A program made the position numbers and the translations under genes. Positions 8,321-15,627 of a stretch of DNA of 55,668 nucleotides are shown here, piece after piece (position 1 is the first letter of the stretch; every line of letters starts with the position of its first letter). The notes under the pieces are model-generated. The model ran no database searches. It was not told where the DNA came from and was given only the letters and a program-made list of their open reading frames with translations. Source of the DNA: Pseudescherichia vulneris NBRC 102420 (GTDB lineage Bacteria > Pseudomonadota > Gammaproteobacteria > Enterobacterales > Enterobacteriaceae). The stretch is taken from positions 1-55,668 of the forward strand of contig NZ_BBMZ01000004.1 in the NCBI RefSeq assembly GCF_000759795.1. Reading direction: 5' to 3'.

Positions 8321-8391
8321 GTTTAAATGGCCAGGGCAGGATACTAAAATGTCATAAATAAAGAATCATCTTCTTGTCCTGGGCCATTTAA
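8321..8391. repeat. Long inverted repeat before the small gene
   Basis: TTAAATGGCC (from 8323) and GGCCATTTAA (to 8390) are exact inverted copies, about 48 bases apart. After a one-base bulge the stem continues for nine further pairs (AGGGCAGGA with TCTTGTCCT), which are fully paired with two G-U in plus-strand RNA. No T-run follows. It lies between the regulator stop and the ribosome site of the 76-residue gene and may be a protein-binding site or an RNA element. Confidence 0.6.
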
Positions 8392-8399
8392 CAGAGTGA

Positions 8400-8990
8400 C
8401 TATGAGTGATTACTATGATATACCATTGCGGCCTGGGTTCGGTTGTGAACATTCAGCCGATTAAAAATAGACTCAATATGCGCTTTAACTGTACCAAGGC
8501 TAATATTTAACAGACGGCTGATTTGCTTGTTTGAGTCACCTGCGGCAAGCAGCCTTAAAATCTCTAACTGCCTCTGCGTCAAAAGATGGGTTTTATTATC
8601 GCTATGAGTAGCCGGAATTAAAATATCAGGTAGGCAGACCATACCACTTTCAACCATGGCGAGTACCTGACTTATTTTTTCTGCTGAAGCACCTCTGGCC
8701 ACGACGCCTTTTACCAGATGCTGGAAGGGTGAACTGGTTATCTTCCTGAGCATTAATACTACCGGTAACTCTGGATAACTGAGCGAAAGTTGCTCCAGTA
8801 GGCCCATACAGCATAAGCTTTCAATATCACCATCAAGTAAAATTACAGTGACTTTTAATCTCTCTAAAAATAACCAAACCTCATCCATGTTTTTAGCACT
8901 CTGCATCTGACAGTCTGGCATAATTCGCTTCAGTTCAGCACACAGCCCTTGAACATACACAGGCAGTTCATCAATTATCAGTATATTCAT
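8400..8990 (-). CDS. Orphan NarL/LuxR-type response regulator
   Basis: A 196-residue transcription factor with a receiver-like domain (about 1–120) and a LuxR-type helix-turn-helix (about 134–190; LTQRQLEILRLLAAGDSNKQISRLL, TVKAH). D7/E8 and the phospho-acceptor candidate D53 (ILLDGDI) are present. The usual Ser/Thr after beta-4 is not evident (VVLMLRK), and the invariant Lys after beta-5 is Arg (VVARGAS versus the usual LLKDAS). Phosphorylation-dependent switching is therefore doubtful. No histidine kinase is encoded nearby. The start has GAGGAA five bases upstream. It is a natural candidate to control the divergently oriented island operon, which is inference from position only. Confidence 0.88.
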   Translation of the reverse strand: MNILIIDELPVYVQGLCAELKRIMPDCQMQSAKNMDEVWLFLERLKVTVILLDGDIESLCCMGLLEQLSLSYPELPVVLMLRKITSSPFQHLVKGVVARGASAEKISQVLAMVESGMVCLPDILIPATHSDNKTHLLTQRQLEILRLLAAGDSNKQISRLLNISLGTVKAHIESIFNRLNVHNRTQAAMVYHSNHS

Positions 8991-9179
8991 ACTGTTTCCT
9001 CATACTTTCTCGCTAGCAAAGTATAAGTATCTCTTTAATCTATAAAATATAAAAATGGCATTTATCATAGGCTATTATGAATAAATATATTTTTAAGGGG
9101 AATGTTTTTAATATAAATTATTTGTTTGGATTATTAATTTGAGCGATAACACCTGGCACGATGCTACCGCTCTGGTAGG

Positions 9180-9201
9180 TAAAACGTCGCTTAATCGACG
9201 T
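9180..9201 (-). terminator. Hairpin over the alr stop
   Basis: ACGTCG / CGACGT stem with a six-base loop containing the alr stop codon, followed on the minus strand by TTTT. The rest of the gap 9002–9180 is AT-rich and shows no gene. Confidence 0.5.
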
Positions 9202-10270
9202 ATCGCATCGCGACCCGTGACGTCAGTCGCGTAATAAGTTCGTAAGCACTTACTTTTGTAAGCTCAGCGATGCGCTCTACCGGGAGCCCGTCCCCCCACA
9301 TTACTACCGGATCGCCCGCGCGCTCCTGTGCCTCTGGTCCAAGGTCAACGCAGATCATATCCATCGCCACGCGCCCGACGATAGGCACTTCGCGGCCATT
9401 GACCAGTACCGGCGTACCGGATGGCGCGGCGCGGGGATAGCCATCGCCGTAGCCCATCGCCACTACGCCAAGACGCGTATCGCGCTCGCTGGTCCAGGTC
9501 CCGCCGTAGCCTACCGGCTCGCCCGCACGGTGCGGACGCACGGCGATCAGCTTTGAGGTCAGGGACATCACCGGCTGGAAGCCAAAGTCAGCGCCCCAGG
9601 GCTTTTGATCCAGCGGCGAGACGCCATAGAGAATGATGCCGGGACGCACCCAGTCAAAGTGGGCCTGCGGCCAGAGCAGAATGCCGCCGGAGGCCGCAAT
9701 AGAGCGCAGGCCCGGCTTGCCTTCGGTGAAGGTGGTAAAGATATCCAGCTGCTGCTCGGTTGCGCCACACTCTGGCTCATCGGCCCGGGCAAAGTGGCTG
9801 ACGATATTCACCGGCTGGCGCACATTTTTACAGGCGCAGAGACGCTGATAGAACGCGCTGGCCTCTTCGGGGCGCACGCCCAGCCGATGCATGCCGGTAT
9901 CCAGCTTCATCCAGACGGTGATGGGTTCAGGCAGCGCCGCCCTCTCCAGCGCCTCCAGCTGCTCGGTATTGTGCACGGCGGTGTGCAAATTTTGCGCAGA
10001 GAGCGTGGGGAGATCGTCAGCGGAAAAAAAGCCCTCCAGCAGCAGAATGGGCTGGGTAATGCCGCCCGCACGCAGCGTTAGAGCCTCTTCGAGACGGGCA
10101 ACGCCAAAGGCGTCGGCGTCGGGGAGCGTTCGCGCGGTCTCCAGGAGACCGTGTCCGTAAGCGTTCGCTTTCACCACTGCAACCAGTTTGCTGGCAGGAG
10201 CCAGTTCGCGCAGGCGTTGCAGATTGTGTCGCAGAGCGCGGCGGTTAACTACTACGGTTGCCGCTTGCAT
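9191..10270 (-). CDS. alr: Alr, biosynthetic alanine racemase
   Basis: PLP-dependent racemase converting L-alanine to D-alanine for peptidoglycan precursors, in the cytoplasm. The length (359) equals E. coli Alr. PLP lysine K34 lies in [10 protein letters not shown], the second catalytic Tyr in GYGGTW, and the substrate-site segment is [14 protein letters not shown]. It lies downstream of dnaB in the same direction, separated by an ERIC element, so it may be partly co-transcribed with dnaB. Confidence 0.97.
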   Translation of the reverse strand: MQAATVVVNRRALRHNLQRLRELAPASKLVAVVKANAYGHGLLETARTLPDADAFGVARLEEALTLRAGGITQPILLLEGFFSADDLPTLSAQNLHTAVHNTEQLEALERAALPEPITVWMKLDTGMHRLGVRPEEASAFYQRLCACKNVRQPVNIVSHFARADEPECGATEQQLDIFTTFTEGKPGLRSIAASGGILLWPQAHFDWVRPGIILYGVSPLDQKPWGADFGFQPVMSLTSKLIAVRPHRAGEPVGYGGTWTSERDTRLGVVAMGYGDGYPRAAPSGTPVLVNGREVPIVGRVAMDMICVDLGPEAQERAGDPVVMWGDGLPVERIAELTKVSAYELITRLTSRVAMRYVD

Positions 10271-10288
10271 GTTAATCCTTCTAAAAGC

Positions 10289-10406
10289 GGATCCTCAAAA
10301 TCATTCGCGTTGCAGGAAGGCGACAAGTCCGGGAAGCCCCAGGAGCTTACTGAAGTAAGTGACTGGGGTGAGCGGACGCAGTCAACACACCTGCGGCGTG
10401 AAGGAT
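10289..10406. repeat. ERIC element (alr–dnaB)
   Basis: The core CCCCAGGAGCTTACTGAAGT, then AAGTGACTGGGGTGAGCG, matches the enterobacterial repetitive intergenic consensus. The flanks (ATTCGCGTTGCAGGAAGGCG and CACCTGCGGCGTGAAGGATG) also agree with a full element of about 120 bases. It would form an imperfect stem in the dnaB–alr transcript. Confidence 0.9.
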
Positions 10407-10415
10407 GAAGAGGAT

Positions 10416-11822
10416 TTATTCGTCATCGTACTGTGGTCCCGCATAGTTATCGAAACGCGACCACTGCCCGTTAAAGGTCAGACGTACCGTACCGATCGGG
10501 CCGTTACGCTGCTTACCAATAATAATTTCCGCGATGCCTTTCAGATCGCTGTTCTCGTGGTACACCTCATCACGATAGATAAACATGATCAGGTCGGCAT
10601 CCTGCTCGATAGAGCCGGACTCACGCAGGTCGGAGTTGACCGGGCGCTTATCGGCACGCTGTTCCAGGGAGCGGTTAAGCTGCGACAGGGCGACGACCGG
10701 CACCTGTAACTCTTTCGCCAGCGCCTTCAGCGAGCGGGAGATCTCCGCGATCTCCAGCGTACGGTTGTCGGAGAGCGACGGAACGCGCATCAGCTGCAGG
10801 TAGTCGATCATGATCATGCTCAGGCCGTCATGCTCGCGGAAAATACGTCGGGCGCGGGAGCGCACCTCGGTCGGCGTCAGGCCAGAGGAGTCGTCGATAT
10901 ACATATTACGCTTCTCTAGCAGGATGCCCATGGTGCCGGAGATCCGCGCCCAGTCCTCGTCGTCGAGCTGGCCGGTACGGATGCGGGTCTGATCGACGCG
11001 GGAGAGCGACGCCAGCATACGCATCATGATCTGCTCGGCGGGCATCTCCAGGCTGAAGATCAGTACTGGCTTATCCTGGAGCATCGCGGCGTTTTCGCAC
11101 AGGTTCATGGCGAAGGTGGTTTTACCCATCGACGGACGCGCCGCCACGATGATCAGATCCGAACGTTGCAGGCCGGCCGTTTTTTTATTGAGATCCTGGT
11201 AGCCGGTATCAACGCCGGTAACACCATCGTGAGGCTGCTGAAACAGCTGCTCGATACGCGCAACGGTGGCCTCAAGGATCTGATCGATGCTTTTCGGCCC
11301 TTCGTCTTTATTCGCCCGATTTTCGGCAATCTGGAAAACGCGGGATTCGGCGAGGTCGAGTAGATCTTCACTGGTTCGCCCCTGAGGGTCAAAGCCCGCG
11401 GTAGCGATTTCGTTAGCCACCGAGATCATCTCACGCACAACCGCACGTTCGCGAACGATGTCAGCATAGGCGCTAATGTTCGCCGCGCTTGGCGTATTTT
11501 TCGATAGCTCTGCAAGGTAGGCAAACCCGCCTACGCTGTCCAACTGACCCTGCTGCTCCAGCGACTCCGCCAGAGTGATCAGGTCGATGGGCTTGCTCAT
11601 CTCCTGCAGGCGGTGCATCTCAGTGAAGATATGCCGATGTGGACGGGTATAAAAATCTTCCGCAACAACGCGCTCGGCAACATCGTCCCAGCGTTCGTTA
11701 TCCAGCATTAAACCGCCCAACACCGACTGCTCCGCTTCGATTGAGTGTGGCGGCACTTTCATCCCCTCGACTTGCATATCGCGGGGTTCAGTCTGTTTGT
11801 TGAAGGGTTTATTTCCTGCCAT
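10416..11822 (-). CDS. dnaB: DnaB, replicative DNA helicase
   Basis: Hexameric 5'-3' helicase that unwinds DNA at the replication fork and recruits primase. The N-terminal domain (PPHSIEAEQSVLGGLM) is joined by a linker to the RecA-like ATPase domain, with Walker A ARPSMGKTTFA, Walker B MIMIDYLQLM and the terminal arginine-finger region. At 468 residues it is three shorter than E. coli DnaB, all in the variable first 20 residues. I start at ATG 11822 (MAGNKPF); the frame extension to 11894 runs into the divergent qor promoter. Confidence 0.98.
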   Translation of the reverse strand: MAGNKPFNKQTEPRDMQVEGMKVPPHSIEAEQSVLGGLMLDNERWDDVAERVVAEDFYTRPHRHIFTEMHRLQEMSKPIDLITLAESLEQQGQLDSVGGFAYLAELSKNTPSAANISAYADIVRERAVVREMISVANEIATAGFDPQGRTSEDLLDLAESRVFQIAENRANKDEGPKSIDQILEATVARIEQLFQQPHDGVTGVDTGYQDLNKKTAGLQRSDLIIVAARPSMGKTTFAMNLCENAAMLQDKPVLIFSLEMPAEQIMMRMLASLSRVDQTRIRTGQLDDEDWARISGTMGILLEKRNMYIDDSSGLTPTEVRSRARRIFREHDGLSMIMIDYLQLMRVPSLSDNRTLEIAEISRSLKALAKELQVPVVALSQLNRSLEQRADKRPVNSDLRESGSIEQDADLIMFIYRDEVYHENSDLKGIAEIIIGKQRNGPIGTVRLTFNGQWSRFDNYAGPQYDDE

Positions 11823-11884
11823 AGTGAATGGAGTACCGAGATGATAATTGGCTCGCAAGATTACCACAGAGTTCAGGAGGAAGC

Positions 11885-12868
11885 ATGGCAACAAGAATTG
11901 AATTTCACAAGCATGGTGGCCCTGAGGTATTAAAAGCGGTGGAGTTTACCCCCACCGATCCGGCAGAGAACGAGGTGCAGGTCGAGAACAAGGCTATCGG
12001 TATCAACTATATCGACACCTATATCCGCAGCGGCCTCTATCCGCCACCGGCGTTGCCAAGCGGGCTCGGTACAGAGGCAGCAGGGGTAGTCAGCAAAGTA
12101 GGTAAAAACGTTAGCCACATTAAAGCGGGCGATCGGGTGGTCTATGCCCAGTCGGCCCTGGGTGCCTACAGCTCGGTGCACAACGTGCCTGCGGATAAGG
12201 TCGCTATACTGCCCAATGCGATCTCCTTTGAGCAGGCGGCGGCCTCGTTCCTGAAAGGGCTGACGGTCTTCTATCTGCTGCGTAAAACCTATGAGATCAA
12301 GCCCGACGAGCCGTTTCTGTTCCACGCAGCGGCGGGCGGTGTGGGGCTGATCGCCTGCCAGTGGTCCAAGGCGCTGGGTGGGAAGCTGATCGGCACCGTG
12401 GGCAGCGCGCAGAAGGCCCAGCGGGCGTTGCAGGCCGGCGCATGGCAGGTGATTAACTACCGCGAGGAGAGCATCGTTGAGCGCGTCAAGGAGATCACCG
12501 GCGGTAAAAAGGTGCACGTTGTCTATGACTCGGTAGGAAAAGATACCTGGGAGTCCTCGCTGGACTGCCTACAGCGTCACGGCCTGATGGTCAGCTTCGG
12601 CAATGCCTCTGGCCCGGTCACCGGCGTTAATCTCGGCATCCTTAACCAGAAAGGTTCCCTGTATGCCACTCGCCCTTCCCTTCAGGGTTACATCACTAAC
12701 CGGGAGGAGCTGGAAGAGGCGAGCAACGAGCTCTTTTCGCTGATTGCCAGCGGCGTGATTAAGGTGGACGTGGCGGAGGAGCAGAAGTTCCCGCTGGCGG
12801 AGGCGCAGCGCGCGCACGAAACGCTGGAGAGCCGGTCAACTCAGGGATCGAGCTTGCTTATCCCCTGA
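11885..12868 (+). CDS. qor: Qor, NADPH-dependent quinone oxidoreductase
   Basis: Zinc-free medium-chain dehydrogenase (zeta-crystallin family) reducing quinones with NADPH. It has 327 residues, as in E. coli. The Rossmann motif AAAGGVGLIACQW lies near residue 150, with the family N-terminus MATRIEFHKHGGPEVL. The ATG at 11885 has CAGGAGG just upstream; the frame extension to 11828 overlaps the dnaB promoter side and is rejected. It is divergent from dnaB and ends before an ERIC element and a strong terminator. Confidence 0.97.
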   Translation: MATRIEFHKHGGPEVLKAVEFTPTDPAENEVQVENKAIGINYIDTYIRSGLYPPPALPSGLGTEAAGVVSKVGKNVSHIKAGDRVVYAQSALGAYSSVHNVPADKVAILPNAISFEQAAASFLKGLTVFYLLRKTYEIKPDEPFLFHAAAGGVGLIACQWSKALGGKLIGTVGSAQKAQRALQAGAWQVINYREESIVERVKEITGGKKVHVVYDSVGKDTWESSLDCLQRHGLMVSFGNASGPVTGVNLGILNQKGSLYATRPSLQGYITNREELEEASNELFSLIASGVIKVDVAEEQKFPLAEAQRAHETLESRSTQGSSLLIP

Positions 12869-12875
12869 TTCCCTC

Positions 12876-12990
12876 TAAATAATTCGAGTAGCAGGAAGGC
12901 GGCAAGTGCGCGAGTCCCCAGGAGCTTACATAGGTAAGTGACTGGGGCGAGTAAGCGCAGCCAACGCACCGGCTGCTTGAAGTATGACAA
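12876..12990. repeat. ERIC element (after qor)
   Basis: CCCCAGGAGCTTACATAGGT, then AAGTGACTGGGGCGAGTAAG, flanked by AATTCGAGTAGCAGGAAGGC and GGCTGCTTGAAGTATGACAA: a second ERIC copy, oriented like the one at 10289. It lies in the qor transcript before the terminator. Confidence 0.9.
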
Positions 12991-13003
12991 GGGAAAAGAA
13001 TTA

Positions 13004-13034
13004 GGGCTTCCACTTGGGAAGCCCTTTCTTTTTT
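13004..13034 (+). terminator. qor terminator
   Basis: GGGCTTCC / GGAAGCCC stem with loop ACTTG and a following TTTCTTTTTTT run. The remaining stretch to 13170 holds no gene. It contains an inverted pair ATGCGGT (about 13111) and ACCGCAT (about 13161) of unknown meaning. Confidence 0.9.
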
Positions 13035-13170
13035 TAGTTCGGCTGTATGTAGGGTACAGCTCGATGAATTCAAAAGCCGCGCAATAGTGACAGATTCAAT
13101 ACCTAAATCCTATGCGGTTTGGCTGAACCTGCCTGAGAAAAGTGCCAGGATGTGATCAAGACCGCATTAC

Positions 13171-13413
13171 TTAGTAACGCCAGCGGCTATTACGCTGATA
13201 CAGCGGCAGTTTTGGCTTTTTCACCGCTCGAATAACCCAGACGATGGCCACCGCCAGCAGCAGCCAGGGCAGCAGTTTAAACATTAAGGCAAACAGACCA
13301 CCGACAAACATTAGCGCCGTGGCCACTGCCAGAGCAACGATAATGCCCAGCAGCGAGACGCCCGTAACCAGCAGCATCATAAAAAATCCAATAACAAACA
13401 GTAGTTCCAGCAT
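13171..13413 (-). CDS. pspG: PspG, phage shock protein G
   Basis: An 80-residue inner-membrane protein of the phage-shock response, which guards membrane energy when the envelope is stressed. Two hydrophobic segments (about residues 3–32 and 35–62) are followed by a basic tail ending NSRWRY. The length equals E. coli PspG. It is a single gene with a good AGGGGGAAG ribosome site and a sigma-54-type promoter upstream, which fits PspF-dependent control. Confidence 0.95.
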   Translation of the reverse strand: MLELLFVIGFFMMLLVTGVSLLGIIVALAVATALMFVGGLFALMFKLLPWLLLAVAIVWVIRAVKKPKLPLYQRNSRWRY

Positions 13414-13445
13414 GGCTCTTCCCCCTCAATAGTTACCTGAGTTAT

Positions 13446-13461
13446 TACAAGAATCGTGCCA
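13446..13461 (-). promoter_or_regulatory. Sigma-54 promoter of pspG
   Basis: On the minus strand TGGCAC, five bases, then TTGTA reproduces the -24/-12 pattern (TGGCAC-N5-TTGCA) with one change in the -12 element. It stands 33 bases before the pspG start. The family is known to depend on sigma-54 and PspF; the PspF site was not identified. Confidence 0.7.
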
Positions 13462-13544
13462 GAATGTAATTCATTGATAATAAAACAAAATACCCCGCAG
13501 AGCACTGCGAGGCGTGGTCAATTTAGCTAACTTTTAGCGAATTT

Positions 13545-14543
13545 CTAACGCTTATCTGCGACCAGCTTTAGCGCCTGCTCCAGCACGTTAATATCTGCCC
13601 CGGCCTTATGAGCGTTTTCACTCAGGTAGCGACGCCACTGGCGCGCGCCTGGAACACCCTGGAAAAGACCCAGCATATGGCGAGTAATATGCCCGAGATA
13701 GGTACCGCTGCTCAGCTCACGCTCGATATAAGGATACATGGCTCGCACCACTGCAACCGGATCGGCATCGTCACGCGCTACGCCAAAAATCTCACGGTCA
13801 ACCGCAGCCAGGATGCCTGGGTTTTGATACGCCTCACGCCCTACCATCACCCCGTCCATATGCTCAAGATGAGCCTTCGCCTCTTCCAGCGATTTGATGC
13901 CGCCGTTAATGGACATAGTCAGGTGCGGGAAGTCGCGCTTAAGCTGATAGACACGTGGGTAGTCCAGGGGCGGGATCTCGCGGTTCTCTTTGGGACTGAG
14001 CCCAGAGAGCCAGGCCTTACGGGCATGGATAATAAACGTCTCACACTCGCCCTTGCCGGAAACGGTATCAATAAAGCTGCAAAGGAATTCGTAGCTGTCC
14101 TGATCGTCAATGCCGATGCGGGTCTTTACCGTCACCGGGATAGAGACCACGTCGCGCATGGCTTTGATGCAGTCTGCCACCAGCTGCGCGTTGCCCATCA
14201 GGCAGGCCCCGAACATGCCGTTCTGCACGCGATCGGACGGACAGCCAACGTTGAGGTTGATCTCATCATAGCCGCGGGCTTCAGCCAGCTTCGCACAGTG
14301 GGCCAGCTGCGCCGGATCGCTGCCGCCCAGCTGAAGCGCCACGGGATGCTCTTCGTCGCTGTAGGCCAGGTAATCGCCTTTGCCATGAATAATCGCCCCG
14401 GTGGTTACCATCTCGGTATAGAGCAGCGTCTCCCGCGACAGCAGGCGCAGGAAATAGCGACAGTGGCGATCGGTCCAGTCGAGCATGGGCGCGATGGAGA
14501 AGCGATGGGCGGCGAAGGCGGTAGCGGGCGTGACTGGCGGCAT
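13545..14543 (-). CDS. dusA: DusA, tRNA-dihydrouridine synthase A
   Basis: FMN-dependent enzyme reducing uridines 20 and 20a in the tRNA D-loop. The TIM barrel starts at [18 protein letters not shown]. The catalytic cysteine lies in [14 protein letters not shown], and the phosphate- and FMN-binding segments are SINGGIKS and [13 protein letters not shown] chose ATG 14543 ([10 protein letters not shown]); it lacks a clear ribosome site, and the frame stays open to 14612, so the start is uncertain by up to 23 residues. Dus genes are known integration targets of some prophages, but no integrase or att duplication is visible here. Confidence 0.95.
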   Translation of the reverse strand: MPPVTPATAFAAHRFSIAPMLDWTDRHCRYFLRLLSRETLLYTEMVTTGAIIHGKGDYLAYSDEEHPVALQLGGSDPAQLAHCAKLAEARGYDEINLNVGCPSDRVQNGMFGACLMGNAQLVADCIKAMRDVVSIPVTVKTRIGIDDQDSYEFLCSFIDTVSGKGECETFIIHARKAWLSGLSPKENREIPPLDYPRVYQLKRDFPHLTMSINGGIKSLEEAKAHLEHMDGVMVGREAYQNPGILAAVDREIFGVARDDADPVAVVRAMYPYIERELSSGTYLGHITRHMLGLFQGVPGARQWRRYLSENAHKAGADINVLEQALKLVADKR

Positions 14544-14781
14544 AGCGTACGTTTTTTCATCAAAATAGAAAAGGGGCGCTACTATAGCATACTCATTTCG
14601 CCTGAACAGCACGCTGGGGACGTTGCGCGTGACAGTATTACTGAGTCACACTTCTTTGTATGTGCTCATGCACTTTCGCTTTCTTTATAGTCCTGGCAAA
14701 ATTCGTAGCCGATCATTTTTTATGCATGTAAAAAATAAGCGTATAGAAAAAAGAATACCGCTGACCAGGCGCATCACAACA

Positions 14782-15078
14782 TTAAATAGTTTTAAGCTGA
14801 TTGATAATAAAAGGATTAATCTGCAATAGCAGCAGCAATTTTCGCGGCGCGCCAGTCGGCTGACGCCGTTTTGTTTCCCAGCTTTTTACAAGATCGTAGC
14901 TGACGCCGACGGCCACTGCAAAATCCTGCTGTTTTAGCCCAGTCGCTTCGCGGATAGCTTTAACGTCGATCGGACTAAACGTATGAACATGCTGTGGCTC
15001 TGGCGTGAGTTCACCTTTTTCAATTTTTATCATTTCTTCTGCACTGGCCCGCAGATCGGCAAACAGTTCGTCTTTCAT
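14782..15078 (-). CDS. HigA-like (HTH) antitoxin
   Basis: A 98-residue antitoxin of the toxin-first HigB/HigA type. Residues about 40–75 form an HTH (VKAIREATGLKQQDFAVAVG, then SYDLVKSWE) that would bind the operator and repress the pair. It is encoded 75 bases after the toxin gene on the same strand, with GAGGT four bases before the ATG. The C-terminal stretch (LLLLLQINPFIINQL) matches the family layout and looks intact. Confidence 0.88.
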   Translation of the reverse strand: MKDELFADLRASAEEMIKIEKGELTPEPQHVHTFSPIDVKAIREATGLKQQDFAVAVGVSYDLVKSWETKRRQPTGAPRKLLLLLQINPFIINQLKTI

Positions 15079-15153
15079 CTGTACCTCATCGCCCTTGTTG
15101 ACGCCGCATCAGGCCTATTATTTTGCCCGTATAGGAGTTACAGAACCTCAGCG

Positions 15154-15471
15154 TTACACCAGCATACTGCATAACTGCTTCAGCACTTTCTTTTGTTCTT
15201 CCGTTAAATCATCCTGCTCATTTTTAGGATATACCAGAGCCAGATAGATTCGTCCTTTACTCGTTATATTGTAATAAATTACCCGCACACCACCGCGCTT
15301 CCCTGTACCTGGACGGCTCCAACGAATTTTTCGAAACCCGCCGGTGCCCGAAATAGTGTCTCCGGCTTCAGGATTTTCAATTAATAACTCCTGAAAAGCT
15401 CGGAACTCATCATCCGGCAAAAGTGCATGACGCCGCTTACTGAAACCATTTAGTTCAATAAAAGTGTACAT
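15154..15471 (-). CDS. HigB/RelE-like toxin
   Basis: A 105-residue RelE/ParE-superfamily toxin, expected to cleave mRNA on the ribosome. The family core is visible: LPDDEFRAFQELLIENPEAGD, then GGFRKIRW, KRGGVRVIYY and IYLALVYPKNEQDDLT. The start is ATG 15471, with AGGGA six bases upstream; the frame extension to 15486 has nothing to support it. It precedes its antitoxin, the usual higBA order. Two operator palindromes lie just upstream. Confidence 0.88.
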   Translation of the reverse strand: MYTFIELNGFSKRRHALLPDDEFRAFQELLIENPEAGDTISGTGGFRKIRWSRPGTGKRGGVRVIYYNITSKGRIYLALVYPKNEQDDLTEEQKKVLKQLCSMLV

Positions 15472-15512
15472 CTCGTTCCCTGACATGCTCGCGACTTTTA
15501 AGACATTTTAAG

Positions 15513-15555
15513 TGTACTTGGTACATATAACAAGCACTTTGATGTACTCAGTACA
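15513..15555 (-). promoter_or_regulatory. Paired operator of the toxin–antitoxin operon
   Basis: Two 13-base palindromes, TGTACTTGGTACA (15513–15525) and TGTACTCAGTACA (15543–15555), both of the form TGTAC-N3-GTACA, are centred exactly 30 bases apart, about three helical turns. They lie 42–84 bases before the toxin start and are likely bound by the HTH antitoxin for autorepression. Confidence 0.75.
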
Positions 15556-15627
15556 CCTTATGATATGTCAGGAGAGAAGTAATTTGAATAGCACGCCGGA
15601 GGCATTGCGCCTCCGGCGGGTAGAGCA

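Noticed and set aside
5118-9190. Prophage remnant
   Set aside because: Apart from the lysozyme there are no phage structural, integrase or holin genes, so an island of another kind is more likely.
13608-14690. A 360-codon frame antisense to dusA
   Set aside because: A shadow of dusA codon structure; no ribosome site or family-like motifs.
13545-14781. Prophage attachment at dusA
   Set aside because: Dus genes can be integration targets, but there is no integrase gene and no duplicated dusA end here.
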